Shown piece by piece: positions 24,960 through 34,470 of a stretch of 54,888 nt of DNA. The notes beneath the pieces are model-generated. The model saw only the letters and a program-made list of their open reading frames with translations, did no database searches and was not told where the DNA came from. The stretch is from Chloroflexota bacterium (lineage in GTDB: Bacteria > Chloroflexota > UBA11872 > VXNJ01), in the NCBI GenBank assembly GCA_009840625.1, contig VXNJ01000001.1, positions 663,096 to 717,983 of the forward strand, written 5' to 3'. Position 1 is the stretch's first letter. Each line of letters begins with the position of its first letter. The translations under genes and the position numbers were made by a program.

Positions 24960-25877
24960 ATGCCGACTTTAATGAGCAGTGGGGGATTGCGCTTGGCGCT
25001 AAACCGCGACCCCGTAGCCGGTGTGGAAACCGCCCCGGCGATGGCCCCTGAATTGGCAGCCAAATACGGGCGGCTGCAGCAGCACCTCGAATCGCTGGGC
25101 TCGGTGATAGTCGCCTATTCGGGCGGCGTGGATTCGACCCTGCTGGCGCGGGTGGCTTATGACGTCCTGGGTTCGGAAGCGGTCGCGGTCACCGCGATTT
25201 CGCCCAGTTTTTCGGCCAAGGACCGCGCCGATGCAGAGTCGTTTGCGGAACTGATCGGAATTCGCCACGAGTTCGTATACACCGAAGAAGTGGACAACCC
25301 CGACTACCAGATCAACGATTCCAACAGGTGCTATTTCTGCAAACAGGAATTATTCATCAACCTGGACGAATTCCGCGGCGCCAATCCGCAGTTCGCCAGC
25401 GTCGTCTACGGTCCGGTGACCGACGACCTTGGCGACCACCGCCCGGGCATGGCGGCGGCGAAAGTGGCCGGCGCGGCGGCCCCCCTTGCCGAAGCCGGGC
25501 TGTCCAAATCCGAGGTGCGGGCGCTCTCATTGGCGCTGGAGCTTCCCAGCTGGAACAAGCCGGCCGCCCCCTGCCTGTCCTCGCGGGTCGCCTACGGCGA
25601 GCACATTACGGCCGCCAAACTGGCCCAGATCGAAGCGGCCGAAGCGATTGTGCGCGCCGAGGGTTTCGCGGAGTTCAGGGTCCGCCATCACGGCGACATC
25701 GCCCGCCTGGAAATTCCCCAGGACCAACTCGAGAAGATACTGACGGATGGCCGCCGCGAGCGAATCGTGAGCGGCCTCAAAGCGGCCGGGTACCGCTACG
25801 TTGCGCTTGACTTGCAGGGGTTCAGGTCGGGCTCGCTCAACGAGGTTCTGCAGGTCCTGCCGGTCATATCGTCCTGA
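24960..25877 (+). CDS. larE: LarE-type sulfur transferase for nickel-pincer cofactor synthesis
   Basis: A 305-residue PP-loop ATPase. P-loop SGGVDST (54-60), NRCYFCK with C124 and C127, and KPAAPCLSSR with C205 identify LarE, which adenylates pyridinium-3,5-biscarboxylic acid mononucleotide and inserts sulfur. The Lactiplantibacillus enzyme sacrifices a single Cys at the C205 position. Copies with the extra CxxC, like this one, hold a [4Fe-4S] cluster and can act catalytically, so this is predicted to be the cluster type. larB, larC and larA are not in the window. An ATG at 25041 is an alternative start, because the first 27 residues are not part of the domain. A good promoter lies upstream. 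Confidence 0.9.
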   Translation: MPTLMSSGGLRLALNRDPVAGVETAPAMAPELAAKYGRLQQHLESLGSVIVAYSGGVDSTLLARVAYDVLGSEAVAVTAISPSFSAKDRADAESFAELIGIRHEFVYTEEVDNPDYQINDSNRCYFCKQELFINLDEFRGANPQFASVVYGPVTDDLGDHRPGMAAAKVAGAAAPLAEAGLSKSEVRALSLALELPSWNKPAAPCLSSRVAYGEHITAAKLAQIEAAEAIVRAEGFAEFRVRHHGDIARLEIPQDQLEKILTDGRRERIVSGLKAAGYRYVALDLQGFRSGSLNEVLQVLPVISS

Positions 25878-26008
25878 CCTAGTCCGCACCCACCAACTGG
25901 ACAGCTGTGTTGGCGCGCTGCTACCGCTCTCGCACGCATCCACTTGCTCCGTATCGACCGGCTGGACGGCGTGCGATCCGGACGCTTTGATTCCAGGATC
26001 CACCGACC

Positions 26009-27802
26009 ATGAAACTATCTAGCCCCCGACGATTGCGCCGCATCCTGTTGCGAGCCGGAATCGCGCTGGCGCTTCTGGCGGCGGTTGCGGCCGCGGCCCT
26101 TTTCTTCGGTCCGTTCGGATTCGGACCCGGTTCCGAGGATCCGGAATCCGACGTTCAGCTGGGCCGGGCCGTGACGGTCGAGCGCGGCGATCTGGCCCGG
26201 GTGGTGTCGGCGGTCGGCAACGTCGCCGCCGCAAAGGCTGATGAACTGGCGTTCGAGGTGAACGGCAAGCTGGCCCGGGTCCTGGTTGCGCCGGGCGACG
26301 TGGTCGAGTCCGGACAATTGCTGGCCGAGCTGGACGCGGCCGATCTCGAGCAGGCGTTGCTGGAGGCCGAGGAATCGCTGGAATCGGCGAGCCTGGACCA
26401 CGCGACCCTGCTGGATCCGCCCGACCCCGACGATCTGCTGTTGGCCAAGCTCTCCCTCGCCGAAGCCGAGGCCGCGCTCGCCCGGCTGCGCGATTTCGAG
26501 GATCCCCAGACAGAGGTGATGCTGCGCAGTTCGCTGCTGACAAACGAGCGCAGCCTGCGCCAGGCGCAGGCCAAGCTCACCGATCTCGAGGGCGGCGCCA
26601 CCGCCGAGCAGATCGCGGCTGCTACGGCCAGGTTCCAGCGCGCCGAGGCCAGTTGGCTAAGCGAGCGGGAGTCGTATGAAGATTTCCTTGACGGACCAAG
26701 TGATCTGCAGCTGGAAACGGCCCGACTGACGCTGAAGCAGGCCGAGGAAAAACTCGAAGACTATCGCGATTCGTCGCGGACAACGCAAACCGACATTGAC
26801 CTGCAGGAACTCGTGGTGATCGAGGCCCGGGAGGCGTTGGCCGAGCTGGAAGCGCCGGTAAGCGAAGCGGAAAAACGGCGCCGCGCCGTCAGCCTGGCCG
26901 CGGCCGAGCAGGAATACGAAAACGCACGCCTGCAGCTGCTGGAGTTGACCGAGTCCGATTCAGAGGAGATCGCCGTTGCCCGGATCGACTACCAGGCGGC
27001 GCTGCTCGGCATGTCGTCGGCTCAGCTGGCGCTGCAGGATTACCAGGACGGCCCGGCCGAGCACGAGATCACCACTGCCGAGAACGCGATCGTTCGCCGC
27101 CAAATCGAATTGCGGCGCCTGCAGGAACCTCCGTCCAAGAACGTGGTGCGCAAGTCCGAATTGGGACTGGCCGCGGCCCGGCGGCGCGTCGACGACGCCC
27201 GCGAGCAGTTGGCCAAAACGCGGCTGAACGCGCCGTACGGCGGGGCGATCACCAAGGCCGACGCGACAATCGGCGTCCAACCGGCGGCGGGATTCATCGC
27301 GATCCAATCCGGCGCACGGCCGCAGATCGAAACCCGAGTCACCGAAATCGACGTGGGCAAGGTGGCGGTGGGACAGGCAGTTACGATCGAACCCGACATA
27401 TTCGGATCGGAGGAAATATTCGAGGGCACCGTCAGCAGCATCAACCCCGAGCCCTCCAGCGACGCCGGCCTGATCACCTACGACCTGACGATCGAATTCG
27501 GTTCCGACCCGGGTTCGCTGCTGCCGGGGATGACGGTGGCCCTGGAGATCATCATCGAGTCGCGCAGCAACGTGATAGTCATTCCGCTGGCGGCTTTGAC
27601 CGAGGAAGACGGTCGCGTAACCGTAGAGGTCGTCGACCCGCAAACCGATCTGCCCGCCGAACGCGAAATCGAAGTCGGCCTGCGCAACGAAATCGAGGTC
27701 GAGGTGCTCTCCGGGCTCTCGGCCGGCGAGTTGGTCCGCACCAGCCTGACCGGGGCCGAAGAAATCGATCTCTCCTTTGGCCCGCCGGACGATGAAGAGT
27801 AG
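26009..27802 (+). CDS. Efflux adaptor (MacA/HlyD-like) with long coiled coil
   Basis: A 597-residue membrane-fusion-type protein. One N-terminal membrane segment (about 12-36) is followed by a half lipoyl domain (57-110: ELAFEVNGKLARVLVAPGD), a long coiled-coil hairpin rich in Glu/Ala/Leu (about 112-400), the second lipoyl half (LNAPYGGAITKADATIG) and beta-barrel and membrane-proximal domains (440-580). The coiled coil is about twice as long as in typical MacA. Partners are the ATPase and FtsX-like permease directly downstream. No outer-membrane channel gene is present, which fits a single-membrane cell where the adaptor reaches into the wall. ATG start; the ATPase start overlaps the 3' end. 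Confidence 0.88.
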   Translation: MKLSSPRRLRRILLRAGIALALLAAVAAAALFFGPFGFGPGSEDPESDVQLGRAVTVERGDLARVVSAVGNVAAAKADELAFEVNGKLARVLVAPGDVVESGQLLAELDAADLEQALLEAEESLESASLDHATLLDPPDPDDLLLAKLSLAEAEAALARLRDFEDPQTEVMLRSSLLTNERSLRQAQAKLTDLEGGATAEQIAAATARFQRAEASWLSERESYEDFLDGPSDLQLETARLTLKQAEEKLEDYRDSSRTTQTDIDLQELVVIEAREALAELEAPVSEAEKRRRAVSLAAAEQEYENARLQLLELTESDSEEIAVARIDYQAALLGMSSAQLALQDYQDGPAEHEITTAENAIVRRQIELRRLQEPPSKNVVRKSELGLAAARRRVDDAREQLAKTRLNAPYGGAITKADATIGVQPAAGFIAIQSGARPQIETRVTEIDVGKVAVGQAVTIEPDIFGSEEIFEGTVSSINPEPSSDAGLITYDLTIEFGSDPGSLLPGMTVALEIIIESRSNVIVIPLAALTEEDGRVTVEVVDPQTDLPAEREIEVGLRNEIEVEVLSGLSAGELVRTSLTGAEEIDLSFGPPDDEE

Positions 27803-28544
27803 GCGGGACCAGAGCTCCGGCGGCGCCGCCACGGCCGCCCCGGTCCGGCCGGATCCCGTCATCAGGATCGCCGACCTGACCAAGACTTACGACACCGGCG
27901 CCACCAAGGTCCCGGCCCTGCGGGGCGTTAGTTTCCAGATTCAGCCCGGCGAGATGGTGGCCATCGTGGGTCAGTCCGGATCCGGCAAATCGACCCTGAT
28001 GAACATCCTGGGTTGCCTCGAGGTTCCCACCGCCGGCGATTACTGGCTCGACGGCGAATACGTCGCCGACCTCGGCGATGGCGCCCTGGCCAAGATCCGC
28101 AACGCCAAGATCGGCTTCGTATTCCAGTCCTACAACCTTCTGCCGCGGCTAAACGCGCTGGAGCAAGTGAAGCTTCCGCTTATATACCGGCGCGCGCGCC
28201 GGCGGTCGGACCTGGCCCAGGCGGCGCTGGTTCGGGTGGGTCTGGGCGACCGGATGCACCATACCCCCAACCGGCTCTCCGGCGGACAGCAACAGCGGGT
28301 GGCGATCGCCCGCGCCCTGGTGACCGAACCGGAAATCATCCTGGCCGACGAACCGACCGGAAACCTCGATTCGTCGATGTCGCTGGAAATCATGGACGTC
28401 ATTTCCCGGCTCAATTCCGAGCAGGGGATGACGATTGTCCTGGTCACTCATGAACATGAAATCGCGGCGCGCTGCCGGAGGGTGATTACCCTGCACGACG
28501 GCCGTATCGCCAGCGACGTGCGTTCGGACGCCGGGGAATGCTGA
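27792..28544 (+). CDS. MacB/LolD-type ABC ATPase
   Basis: A 250-residue ABC ATPase of the MacB/LolD class: Walker [11 protein letters not shown]-loop [10 protein letters not shown], signature LSGGQQQR, Walker [13 protein letters not shown] and the H-loop VTHEHE. It powers a mechanotransmission-type exporter with the following permease. I start it at ATG 27792, inside the end of the adaptor gene; an in-frame TTG at 27777 would add five residues. The first 20 residues are an unstructured Arg/Ser/Ala-rich leader before [11 protein letters not shown]. The three genes form one operon. Confidence 0.92.
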   Translation: MKSRRDQSSGGAATAAPVRPDPVIRIADLTKTYDTGATKVPALRGVSFQIQPGEMVAIVGQSGSGKSTLMNILGCLEVPTAGDYWLDGEYVADLGDGALAKIRNAKIGFVFQSYNLLPRLNALEQVKLPLIYRRARRRSDLAQAALVRVGLGDRMHHTPNRLSGGQQQRVAIARALVTEPEIILADEPTGNLDSSMSLEIMDVISRLNSEQGMTIVLVTHEHEIAARCRRVITLHDGRIASDVRSDAGEC

Positions 28545-28557
28545 TCGGTCCGCAGAA

Positions 28558-29877
28558 ATGCAGCTGACCGCCGCGCTCGCCCAAGCGGTGCGTTCGCTGG
28601 CTACCAACCCGCTGCGCACCCTGTTGACCACGCTAGGAATCGTGATCGGGGTTGGTTCGGTGATCGCCCTGCTTTCGCTGGCTGCAGGGTTCAACCAACT
28701 GATCGTCTCCGAGATTCGCGGCGCCGGCGCCAATCTGATGGTCGTGTTCCCGGGCGGAAGCGGCGGCGGCTCGGGTTCGGTGTTTAGGCCCGGCACCAGT
28801 GGCTTCCTGTCTCTGGAGGACGCCCAGGCCCTGCGCGAGGCCGAAATCCCCAACCTCGACGCGATAACCGTGAAGAGCACCACCGGCACGGTGGTACGCA
28901 TTCAAGATTGCGCCGATTTCGTTGGAATCGACGGTACCGACTTCGAGCATTTCGCCGTTTCCGGGATGGAGATCGATTTCGGCCGCGGCTTCACCCGCGC
29001 CGAGTACGAATCGGGTTCCGCGGTCGCGATCCTGGGATCCAACGTCGCCGAACGCATGCTCGGCATACGCGGCGATTGCGAGGCGATCGTAGCCGGTCTG
29101 GACGCCGATTCCCCCGACACTGAACTCGCCGGCGCATCCGAGCAACTGCTGGGCCAGGCCGTACGGATCGGCAACGGCTCCTTCACCGTGATCGGGATCG
29201 CGAAAGGCGTCGGACAAGGTTTCCTGATCGACGACAACAACATCGTAGTTCCGCTGACAACCAAGCATTACCGCCTGGCCGCCGAGTACACCCCGACCGG
29301 GGAGATTTCGGTCAACCAGATCTCCCTGGCGCTCGCGGACGAAAGCGACGAGACCCTGGCTCAGGTGCGCGCCGAAGTCGCCAGCATCCTGCGCGCCCGG
29401 CACCGCGTCGAGGAAGACGACTTCCAGTTCCTGAGCCAGAGCCAGATCCTGGAGATATTTGCCCAGATCACCGTCGTGGCCAGCGTCTTTCTGGGCAGCA
29501 TCGGCGGTATTTCGCTGCTGGTCGGCGGAATCGGGATCATGAACATCATGCTGGTCACGGTGACCGAACGCACACGCGAGATCGGCATCCGCAAAGCACT
29601 CGGGGCCCGCTACCGCGACCTGATGTTCCAGTTCCTGATCGAAAGCGTCGTGCTGAGCATCCTGGGGGGCGCCCTTGGAGTCGGATTCGGGTGGTTGATC
29701 GCATTCGGCGTCGGACAGATTCCGATCGCCGACGGCGACCCGCTGCCCACGCTGGTTGAAACGGGTTCGGTAATGCTGGCGCTGGGCGTGGCGTCCGGAA
29801 TCGGGCTTGTTTTCGGTCTCTACCCGGCGAATCGGGCCGCGCGTCTGAACCCTATTGACGCGTTGCGATACGAGTAA
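28558..29877 (+). CDS. MacB-type ABC permease (FtsX fold)
   Basis: A 439-residue permease with the FtsX/MacB plan: N-terminal membrane helix after ALAQAVRSLATNPLRTLLTTLGIVIG, a large extracellular periplasmic-core-like domain (about 50-300), then three C-terminal helices including GGIGIMNIMLVTVTERTREIGIRKALGA, the family signature. The extracellular domain has two Cys (in RIQDCADF and IRGDCEAIV) that might form a disulfide. It lies 13 bp after the ATPase gene. With the adaptor it would expel amphipathic compounds, peptides or lipids; the substrate is unknown. Confidence 0.92.
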   Translation: MQLTAALAQAVRSLATNPLRTLLTTLGIVIGVGSVIALLSLAAGFNQLIVSEIRGAGANLMVVFPGGSGGGSGSVFRPGTSGFLSLEDAQALREAEIPNLDAITVKSTTGTVVRIQDCADFVGIDGTDFEHFAVSGMEIDFGRGFTRAEYESGSAVAILGSNVAERMLGIRGDCEAIVAGLDADSPDTELAGASEQLLGQAVRIGNGSFTVIGIAKGVGQGFLIDDNNIVVPLTTKHYRLAAEYTPTGEISVNQISLALADESDETLAQVRAEVASILRARHRVEEDDFQFLSQSQILEIFAQITVVASVFLGSIGGISLLVGGIGIMNIMLVTVTERTREIGIRKALGARYRDLMFQFLIESVVLSILGGALGVGFGWLIAFGVGQIPIADGDPLPTLVETGSVMLALGVASGIGLVFGLYPANRAARLNPIDALRYE

Positions 29878-30076
29878 CCCGGGCTGGAATTGAAGTGCCC
29901 GCCGCGCGCGCAGACTCAATCCGCCGCCGCCGGAATTCGATTCCACCCCGGTTCGGGGCGGACGGGCATCTGCTAGATTTGTCGCTCCGGCAAGGTCGAT
30001 CAGGCGCGCCGGGGATTCGCGGGCCGGCACCGGTCCGCCGACGGTCCGTTGCAAAACCAATACCGGCCCAGACCCA

Positions 30077-31747
30077 ATGAACCGGACTCGAATCGAGGCC
30101 TTGCTGGCGACGGCGCTCGAGCGCCTTGCCGAATCCGGCACCCTCCCGGAGATCGAGCTCGGCTCGATGGCCGTCGAAAAAGCGCGCATTCCCGACGCCG
30201 ACTACTCGTCCACCCTGGCACTGCGCCTGGCCAGCGCGGTCAATCAACCTCCGCGGTCGATTGCCGAAAAAATAATCGGCGCGCTGCCGGACCACCCCAT
30301 GATCGGGTCGGTCAGCATCGCCGGACCGGGCTTTGTCAATTTCGTCCTCGATCCGGCCTGGATCGCAGGTCAAGTCGAGGCGATCATCTCCAGCGACGCG
30401 GGCTTCGGCAATACCGCGAGCCTTTCCGGTCGACGCATCCAGGTCGAATTCGTGAGCGTCAACCCGACCGGCCCGCTGACGGTGGGCCACGGCCGATCGG
30501 CGGTGATCGGCGACGTCCTGGCACGCCTGTTGCAGGCCGCCGGGGCAATCGTTGAACGCGAGTATTACATCAATGACGCCGGAAATCAGGTCCGAATGCT
30601 CGGACTGTCGCTGCGTCACCAGTACCGGTTGCGGCACGGATTCGAATCCCAGGCGCCGTCGGCGGGTTACCGGGGTGCTTATGTGGCCGATTGGGCCGCC
30701 GAGATCGACTGGCCGCCGGAAGAAATTGCCGAATTGAGCGAACCAGAGCAGGTTGAACGGTTCACCGACTGGGGGGTGGCGCGCGCGCTGGCTGAGATCA
30801 AGGCCCACCTGGCGCCGCTAGACATCGAATTCGACAGCTGGTATTCGGAAAGCCGGTTGCACGCCGATGGCGCGGTGACCGCCGCGATCCAAGCACTCAA
30901 GCAGCGCGGATTCGTCCAGGAACGCGAAGACGCGGTCTGGTTCGCGCACGGCGAAGACCAGTCGCAAGCCAACGTGCTCGTCAAACGCACCGGCGAACCG
31001 ACGTATCTTGCGGCCGACGTCGCCTACCACTGCGACAAGCTGCAACTGCGCGAGTTCGACACCGCGATAGATATAGTGGGCGCCGACCATCACGGCCACA
31101 CGGCGCGGATGAAGGCCGCGTTGGGGGCGCTCGGGATCGATCCCGAACGACTCACCTACGTGCTGTGCCAGATCGTGCACGTGGTAGTCGACGGAGAACC
31201 GGTGCGCCAGAGCAAACGGGCCGGTGATTTCGAACTGTTGGTGCAATTGCTTGACGACGTCGGCGCCGACGCGGTGCGCTACTTCATGCTCTCGCGCGAT
31301 CCCAACAGCCAGATGGAATTCGATCTGGACCTGGCGCGGCGCCAGAGTGACGAGAACCCGGTCCACAAGATCCGCTACGCCCACGCTCGGATCGCCAGCA
31401 TCCTCAGGCGCGCCGGCGAGCAAGGCCTGGCTCCCGACATTGCATTGCTTTCGCTGATTACCGAGCCCGAAGAGATTGCCATTGTCAAGCGGATGCTGGA
31501 GCTGCCCGAAGTGGTGGATATGGCCGCCACCAATTTCGAACCGCATCGATTGGCCCATTACTCGCTGGCGCTGGCCAGCGAATTCAATTCGCTTTACCAC
31601 CGCCACCGGGTGATATCAGAAGATCAGAGGCTCAGCCGCGCCCGCCTGGCCCTCACCAGGGCGGTGGGAATTACCCTTGCCCGTTCGCTCGAACTTATGG
31701 GCATAGAAGCCCCGCAATTCATGCAGCGCGAAGCCGGATCCACTTAA
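30077..31747 (+). CDS. argS: Arginyl-tRNA synthetase
   Basis: A 556-residue class I aminoacyl-tRNA synthetase. The N-terminal additional domain is followed by SVNPTGPLTVGHGR at 127-140, the HIGH-type signature. Its first residue is Thr135 where most ArgS have His (HVGH). The KMSKS-like loop is QSKRAGDF. The C-terminal anticodon-binding domain (RLAHYSLALASEFNSLYH, ending GIEAPQFM) is complete. It charges tRNA-Arg and is essential. ATG at 30077, with no good ribosome-binding site visible. The 3' end overlaps the convergent neighbour by 4 bp. Confidence 0.95.
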   Translation: MNRTRIEALLATALERLAESGTLPEIELGSMAVEKARIPDADYSSTLALRLASAVNQPPRSIAEKIIGALPDHPMIGSVSIAGPGFVNFVLDPAWIAGQVEAIISSDAGFGNTASLSGRRIQVEFVSVNPTGPLTVGHGRSAVIGDVLARLLQAAGAIVEREYYINDAGNQVRMLGLSLRHQYRLRHGFESQAPSAGYRGAYVADWAAEIDWPPEEIAELSEPEQVERFTDWGVARALAEIKAHLAPLDIEFDSWYSESRLHADGAVTAAIQALKQRGFVQEREDAVWFAHGEDQSQANVLVKRTGEPTYLAADVAYHCDKLQLREFDTAIDIVGADHHGHTARMKAALGALGIDPERLTYVLCQIVHVVVDGEPVRQSKRAGDFELLVQLLDDVGADAVRYFMLSRDPNSQMEFDLDLARRQSDENPVHKIRYAHARIASILRRAGEQGLAPDIALLSLITEPEEIAIVKRMLELPEVVDMAATNFEPHRLAHYSLALASEFNSLYHRHRVISEDQRLSRARLALTRAVGITLARSLELMGIEAPQFMQREAGST

Positions 31748-32763
31748 CCGGACTCGGCGCTGCTGGCCGATTTCGATATGACCCATTCCGTGTTTGCGGC
31801 CGCCAGTGCGTGCGCCTCCTTGCCAACCAGCAACCGGGCGCCCTCGAGCAGCCTTCCCCCGGCGATACGTACGGCCGGTATATCGGCGGCATCACTTCTC
31901 CGGCCGGTAATGATTCCATCCGGACCGAATCCACGCACCAATTCGCAATCGATCACGGCGTTGTCCGCTGAACCGGATACAACAAATTCGCCGGTCCCGG
32001 AATCCGCGTCCACGGTCAGGCTTACCGGGCACCCTGAATACGCCTCAAGGACCGCCCAAAGCGGCTCCGGCAGCACGCTCGACGTGACCGCCTCAACTAC
32101 CCCGTAGGTAATCGGCGCCGGGCCGGCAGATTCATCCGCGGCGGCGATGTCCGAATCGTCGGCTAGCCAAGAATCCGGCATTCCCGGCAGGAGCAATCCG
32201 GCCAGGTTTTGGGACCGCGGCGAGGTCAGTTCATCGGGATCGAAGTCCCCGTTCACCGCCAGGACGGTCGCGTCCGGGTAAGCCGAAACCGCCTCACCGG
32301 AGTCTCCGCCCCGCAATGCCAGGGTTCCGAAAACACTCGGTCCGCGCGCGATCGGACAGTACATCGCCAGCCCTTCGCCGGTGATCTCGACGAGGCGGTC
32401 GGGTTCGATCGGCCCGACCACGCCCCCGATCCGCGCTTTTATTTCGGATTGGATTTCAGGTCCGCTCAGGAACGCGTATCCGGCGTCCGAATTCAACGCA
32501 ACCACTCGGGCATCCCAGTCGATTTCCCGGCGCCGCCCGCGCCACCCGCCTTCTCCCCCGACGGTCGTCCCGGCCGGAATAGGGTCTCCGACTTCGGCAC
32601 CCTCCAGATGCTTGAGGGGTACCGCGCGGACTTTCCGCGGCGCATGGAATTCGGCAATAGGCGCGCCGGGAATTACCTCCTGGCCGGAACTGCATAGCAA
32701 CCGGGCTCCGGCCGGCAACCGGTGGCCGACCGATAGCGTTCCAAACAGCGCTGCGGGTTTCAA
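31744..32763 (-). CDS. Conserved protein paired with MutL-like gene; probable lipoyl/biotinyl-like domains
   Basis: A 339-residue soluble protein starting at a TTG that overlaps the stop of the upstream MutL-like gene (TTGA). The first 80 residues contain glycine-rich turns (GQEVIPGAPIAEF, GAEVGDPIPAGTTVGGEGG) reminiscent of lipoyl/biotinyl-like beta barrels, but without a modified Lys motif. The middle part has GGVVGPIEPDRLVEITGEGLAM. I do not recognise a catalytic motif. From memory, Chloroflexota genomes often carry a comparable protein next to MutL-like genes, so I read the two as a functional pair. Function unknown. Confidence 0.6.
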   Translation of the reverse strand: MKPAALFGTLSVGHRLPAGARLLCSSGQEVIPGAPIAEFHAPRKVRAVPLKHLEGAEVGDPIPAGTTVGGEGGWRGRRREIDWDARVVALNSDAGYAFLSGPEIQSEIKARIGGVVGPIEPDRLVEITGEGLAMYCPIARGPSVFGTLALRGGDSGEAVSAYPDATVLAVNGDFDPDELTSPRSQNLAGLLLPGMPDSWLADDSDIAAADESAGPAPITYGVVEAVTSSVLPEPLWAVLEAYSGCPVSLTVDADSGTGEFVVSGSADNAVIDCELVRGFGPDGIITGRRSDAADIPAVRIAGGRLLEGARLLVGKEAHALAAANTEWVISKSASSAESG

Positions 32764-34454
32764 TCCGGAACTCCGAGCACGGCCGGCGAATCGGCCCCGT
32801 ACACCGCGAGTCCCTGCAGCCAGGCCAAAACCAGCTCGGAGCGTTCGTCAGGGTCCGCGCCCTCGGCCGGCGGGCGGCCGCGTGCGTCTACCAACAATCC
32901 GCCGACCCCGAGGTCGACAGACGGCGACAGTCCCACCGCCCGTCCCGGACCGCCGCCGACGTCCAGACCACCGGCCGGCATCGCGCCGATCCGGGCGGGT
33001 TGGCCGGCCAGGGCCGCCAGGCGGAGGGTCGCGCCGAAGGGGACAACCTCCTCGACGCTGGATCCGTCATTCCGTTGCGCGGCCACGTGCAGGGCAGGCT
33101 CGTTGGGCCGCGCGCTGCCGGTTGCGGCAACACTCATCGCCAGCGGCGCCAGCGCGTCGGAAGGATCGACGGTTTCGCCCAGTAAGTCGAGGCATCCGAG
33201 CATTGGAAGGGCGCTGGCCTGGTCCTGGGCCAGCTGGCAGAACCGCACCGGCAGCAGGCCGTTCAGCAAGCACGCCGCCGCCTCCAAGGGGGCGCAGTCG
33301 CCACCCAGCATTGCGCCGCTGCCAACCACCAGGTCGCATTCGAATTCGGCCAGGCGCAATTGAGTTCGGGCGCGCGACAGCGCGGCCACTATCGCCGCAT
33401 CTTGAATCAACCGTTCGCGGTGAGTGGACGGCACGCCCCAGGGACGCCCGGCGCGGTCGAGCAATCCGGCGCGGATGTCGGCGTCCGGCAGGCGGACCGG
33501 CAGCCAACGCGCGACCTCTTCGACCGGCAGCTGCAAACCGAAATGGCCGCCCCGGTTCTCGCCGGCCACGTGTCCGAAGTTGGCGATCCTGACCGAACCC
33601 TGATCGGCCAACGCCAGCGTGACACCGCGAGGCTCGACATGCGCGACCGCCAGGCGCAACCCCATCAGGTGTGAGAGCCGCCACGTCGCCCTGCGCAGCG
33701 CTGCGGTGATCGGAATGAGCGGGCGATCGACCAGCTTTGGTGGCAGATTGCGATTCATGACGGGGGCGTTCGCCGCCAGATATGCGGAAGCGAAATGCTG
33801 ATGTAGGGCATTTAGGTTGTCGGGGTGGGCGGCATCCGGATCCATGGTCGCGACCGTGATCTCGGGTTCCAGAATCCGGCGCGCCCCAGCGGTCGTGTCC
33901 GCGTCCCCCAAAAGGACTACCGCAGGCCGCGGCTTCGGCTCAGCCTCGCAATAGAGGTGCCGAACGGTTTGCGCCGCCAGTTCGGTGGCGGCGGCGCCCC
34001 GCGGTCCCGCGAAAGCAATCAGAATGAGTGCAGCCCGAGACTTACGGATCCGCTCAGCCAACTCGTTGGGATCATTGCGTCGCAGGAAATCGGTGGCCAG
34101 CTGCGCAACGCTGTCGCCGGTCAGAAATCCCTGGCCGCGCATCGCCGAAACAAGCCTCCGGCGCTCCGCGGCGGCCAGATCCGTCACCAGTACCGCCCCC
34201 AGCGGGGGAGCGATCTCGGACCCGGTGATCGCGGCATAGTCGCCGGCCGACACCGCGGGCGCGCCCAGCGACGCCTGCGACCAGGTCCGCCGCCAATCAC
34301 CCTTAAGCGGGCCGCCGGGGTTGGGTACGTCCGCCAGATCAGTCAGGACGCGCCGTCCATCGAACGCGCCGAATTTCCCGATCCGCAGCCGTGGCCCCAC
34401 ATCTGCGACCGAAATCGCCGGCTCGGAAGGCAATTCCCCGGCCGACGGCGGCAC
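32760..34454 (-). CDS. MutL/GlmL-like ASKHA-fold protein
   Basis: About 565 residues, related to the MutL/GlmL family, the Hsp70-actin-type ATPases that accompany B12-dependent glutamate mutase. Supporting segments are a degenerate phosphate-1 loop (SVADVGPRLRIGKFG), VEEVARWLPVRLPDADIRAGLL, DLVVGSGAML followed by LEAAACLLNGLLPV, and a C-terminal VGGLLVDARGRP. No glutamate mutase (glmS/glmE) gene is present, so its client is unknown. The start is unresolved: the frame is open back to 34631 inside dapA, but codons there do not look like this family. I use GTG 34454; ATT and CTG codons lie closer to an AGGGAG sequence. Coupled to the downstream partner. Confidence 0.65.
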   Translation of the reverse strand: MPPSAGELPSEPAISVADVGPRLRIGKFGAFDGRRVLTDLADVPNPGGPLKGDWRRTWSQASLGAPAVSAGDYAAITGSEIAPPLGAVLVTDLAAAERRRLVSAMRGQGFLTGDSVAQLATDFLRRNDPNELAERIRKSRAALILIAFAGPRGAAATELAAQTVRHLYCEAEPKPRPAVVLLGDADTTAGARRILEPEITVATMDPDAAHPDNLNALHQHFASAYLAANAPVMNRNLPPKLVDRPLIPITAALRRATWRLSHLMGLRLAVAHVEPRGVTLALADQGSVRIANFGHVAGENRGGHFGLQLPVEEVARWLPVRLPDADIRAGLLDRAGRPWGVPSTHRERLIQDAAIVAALSRARTQLRLAEFECDLVVGSGAMLGGDCAPLEAAACLLNGLLPVRFCQLAQDQASALPMLGCLDLLGETVDPSDALAPLAMSVAATGSARPNEPALHVAAQRNDGSSVEEVVPFGATLRLAALAGQPARIGAMPAGGLDVGGGPGRAVGLSPSVDLGVGGLLVDARGRPPAEGADPDERSELVLAWLQGLAVYGADSPAVLGVPD

Positions 34455-34470
34455 TGTGCTCAGCGGAATG

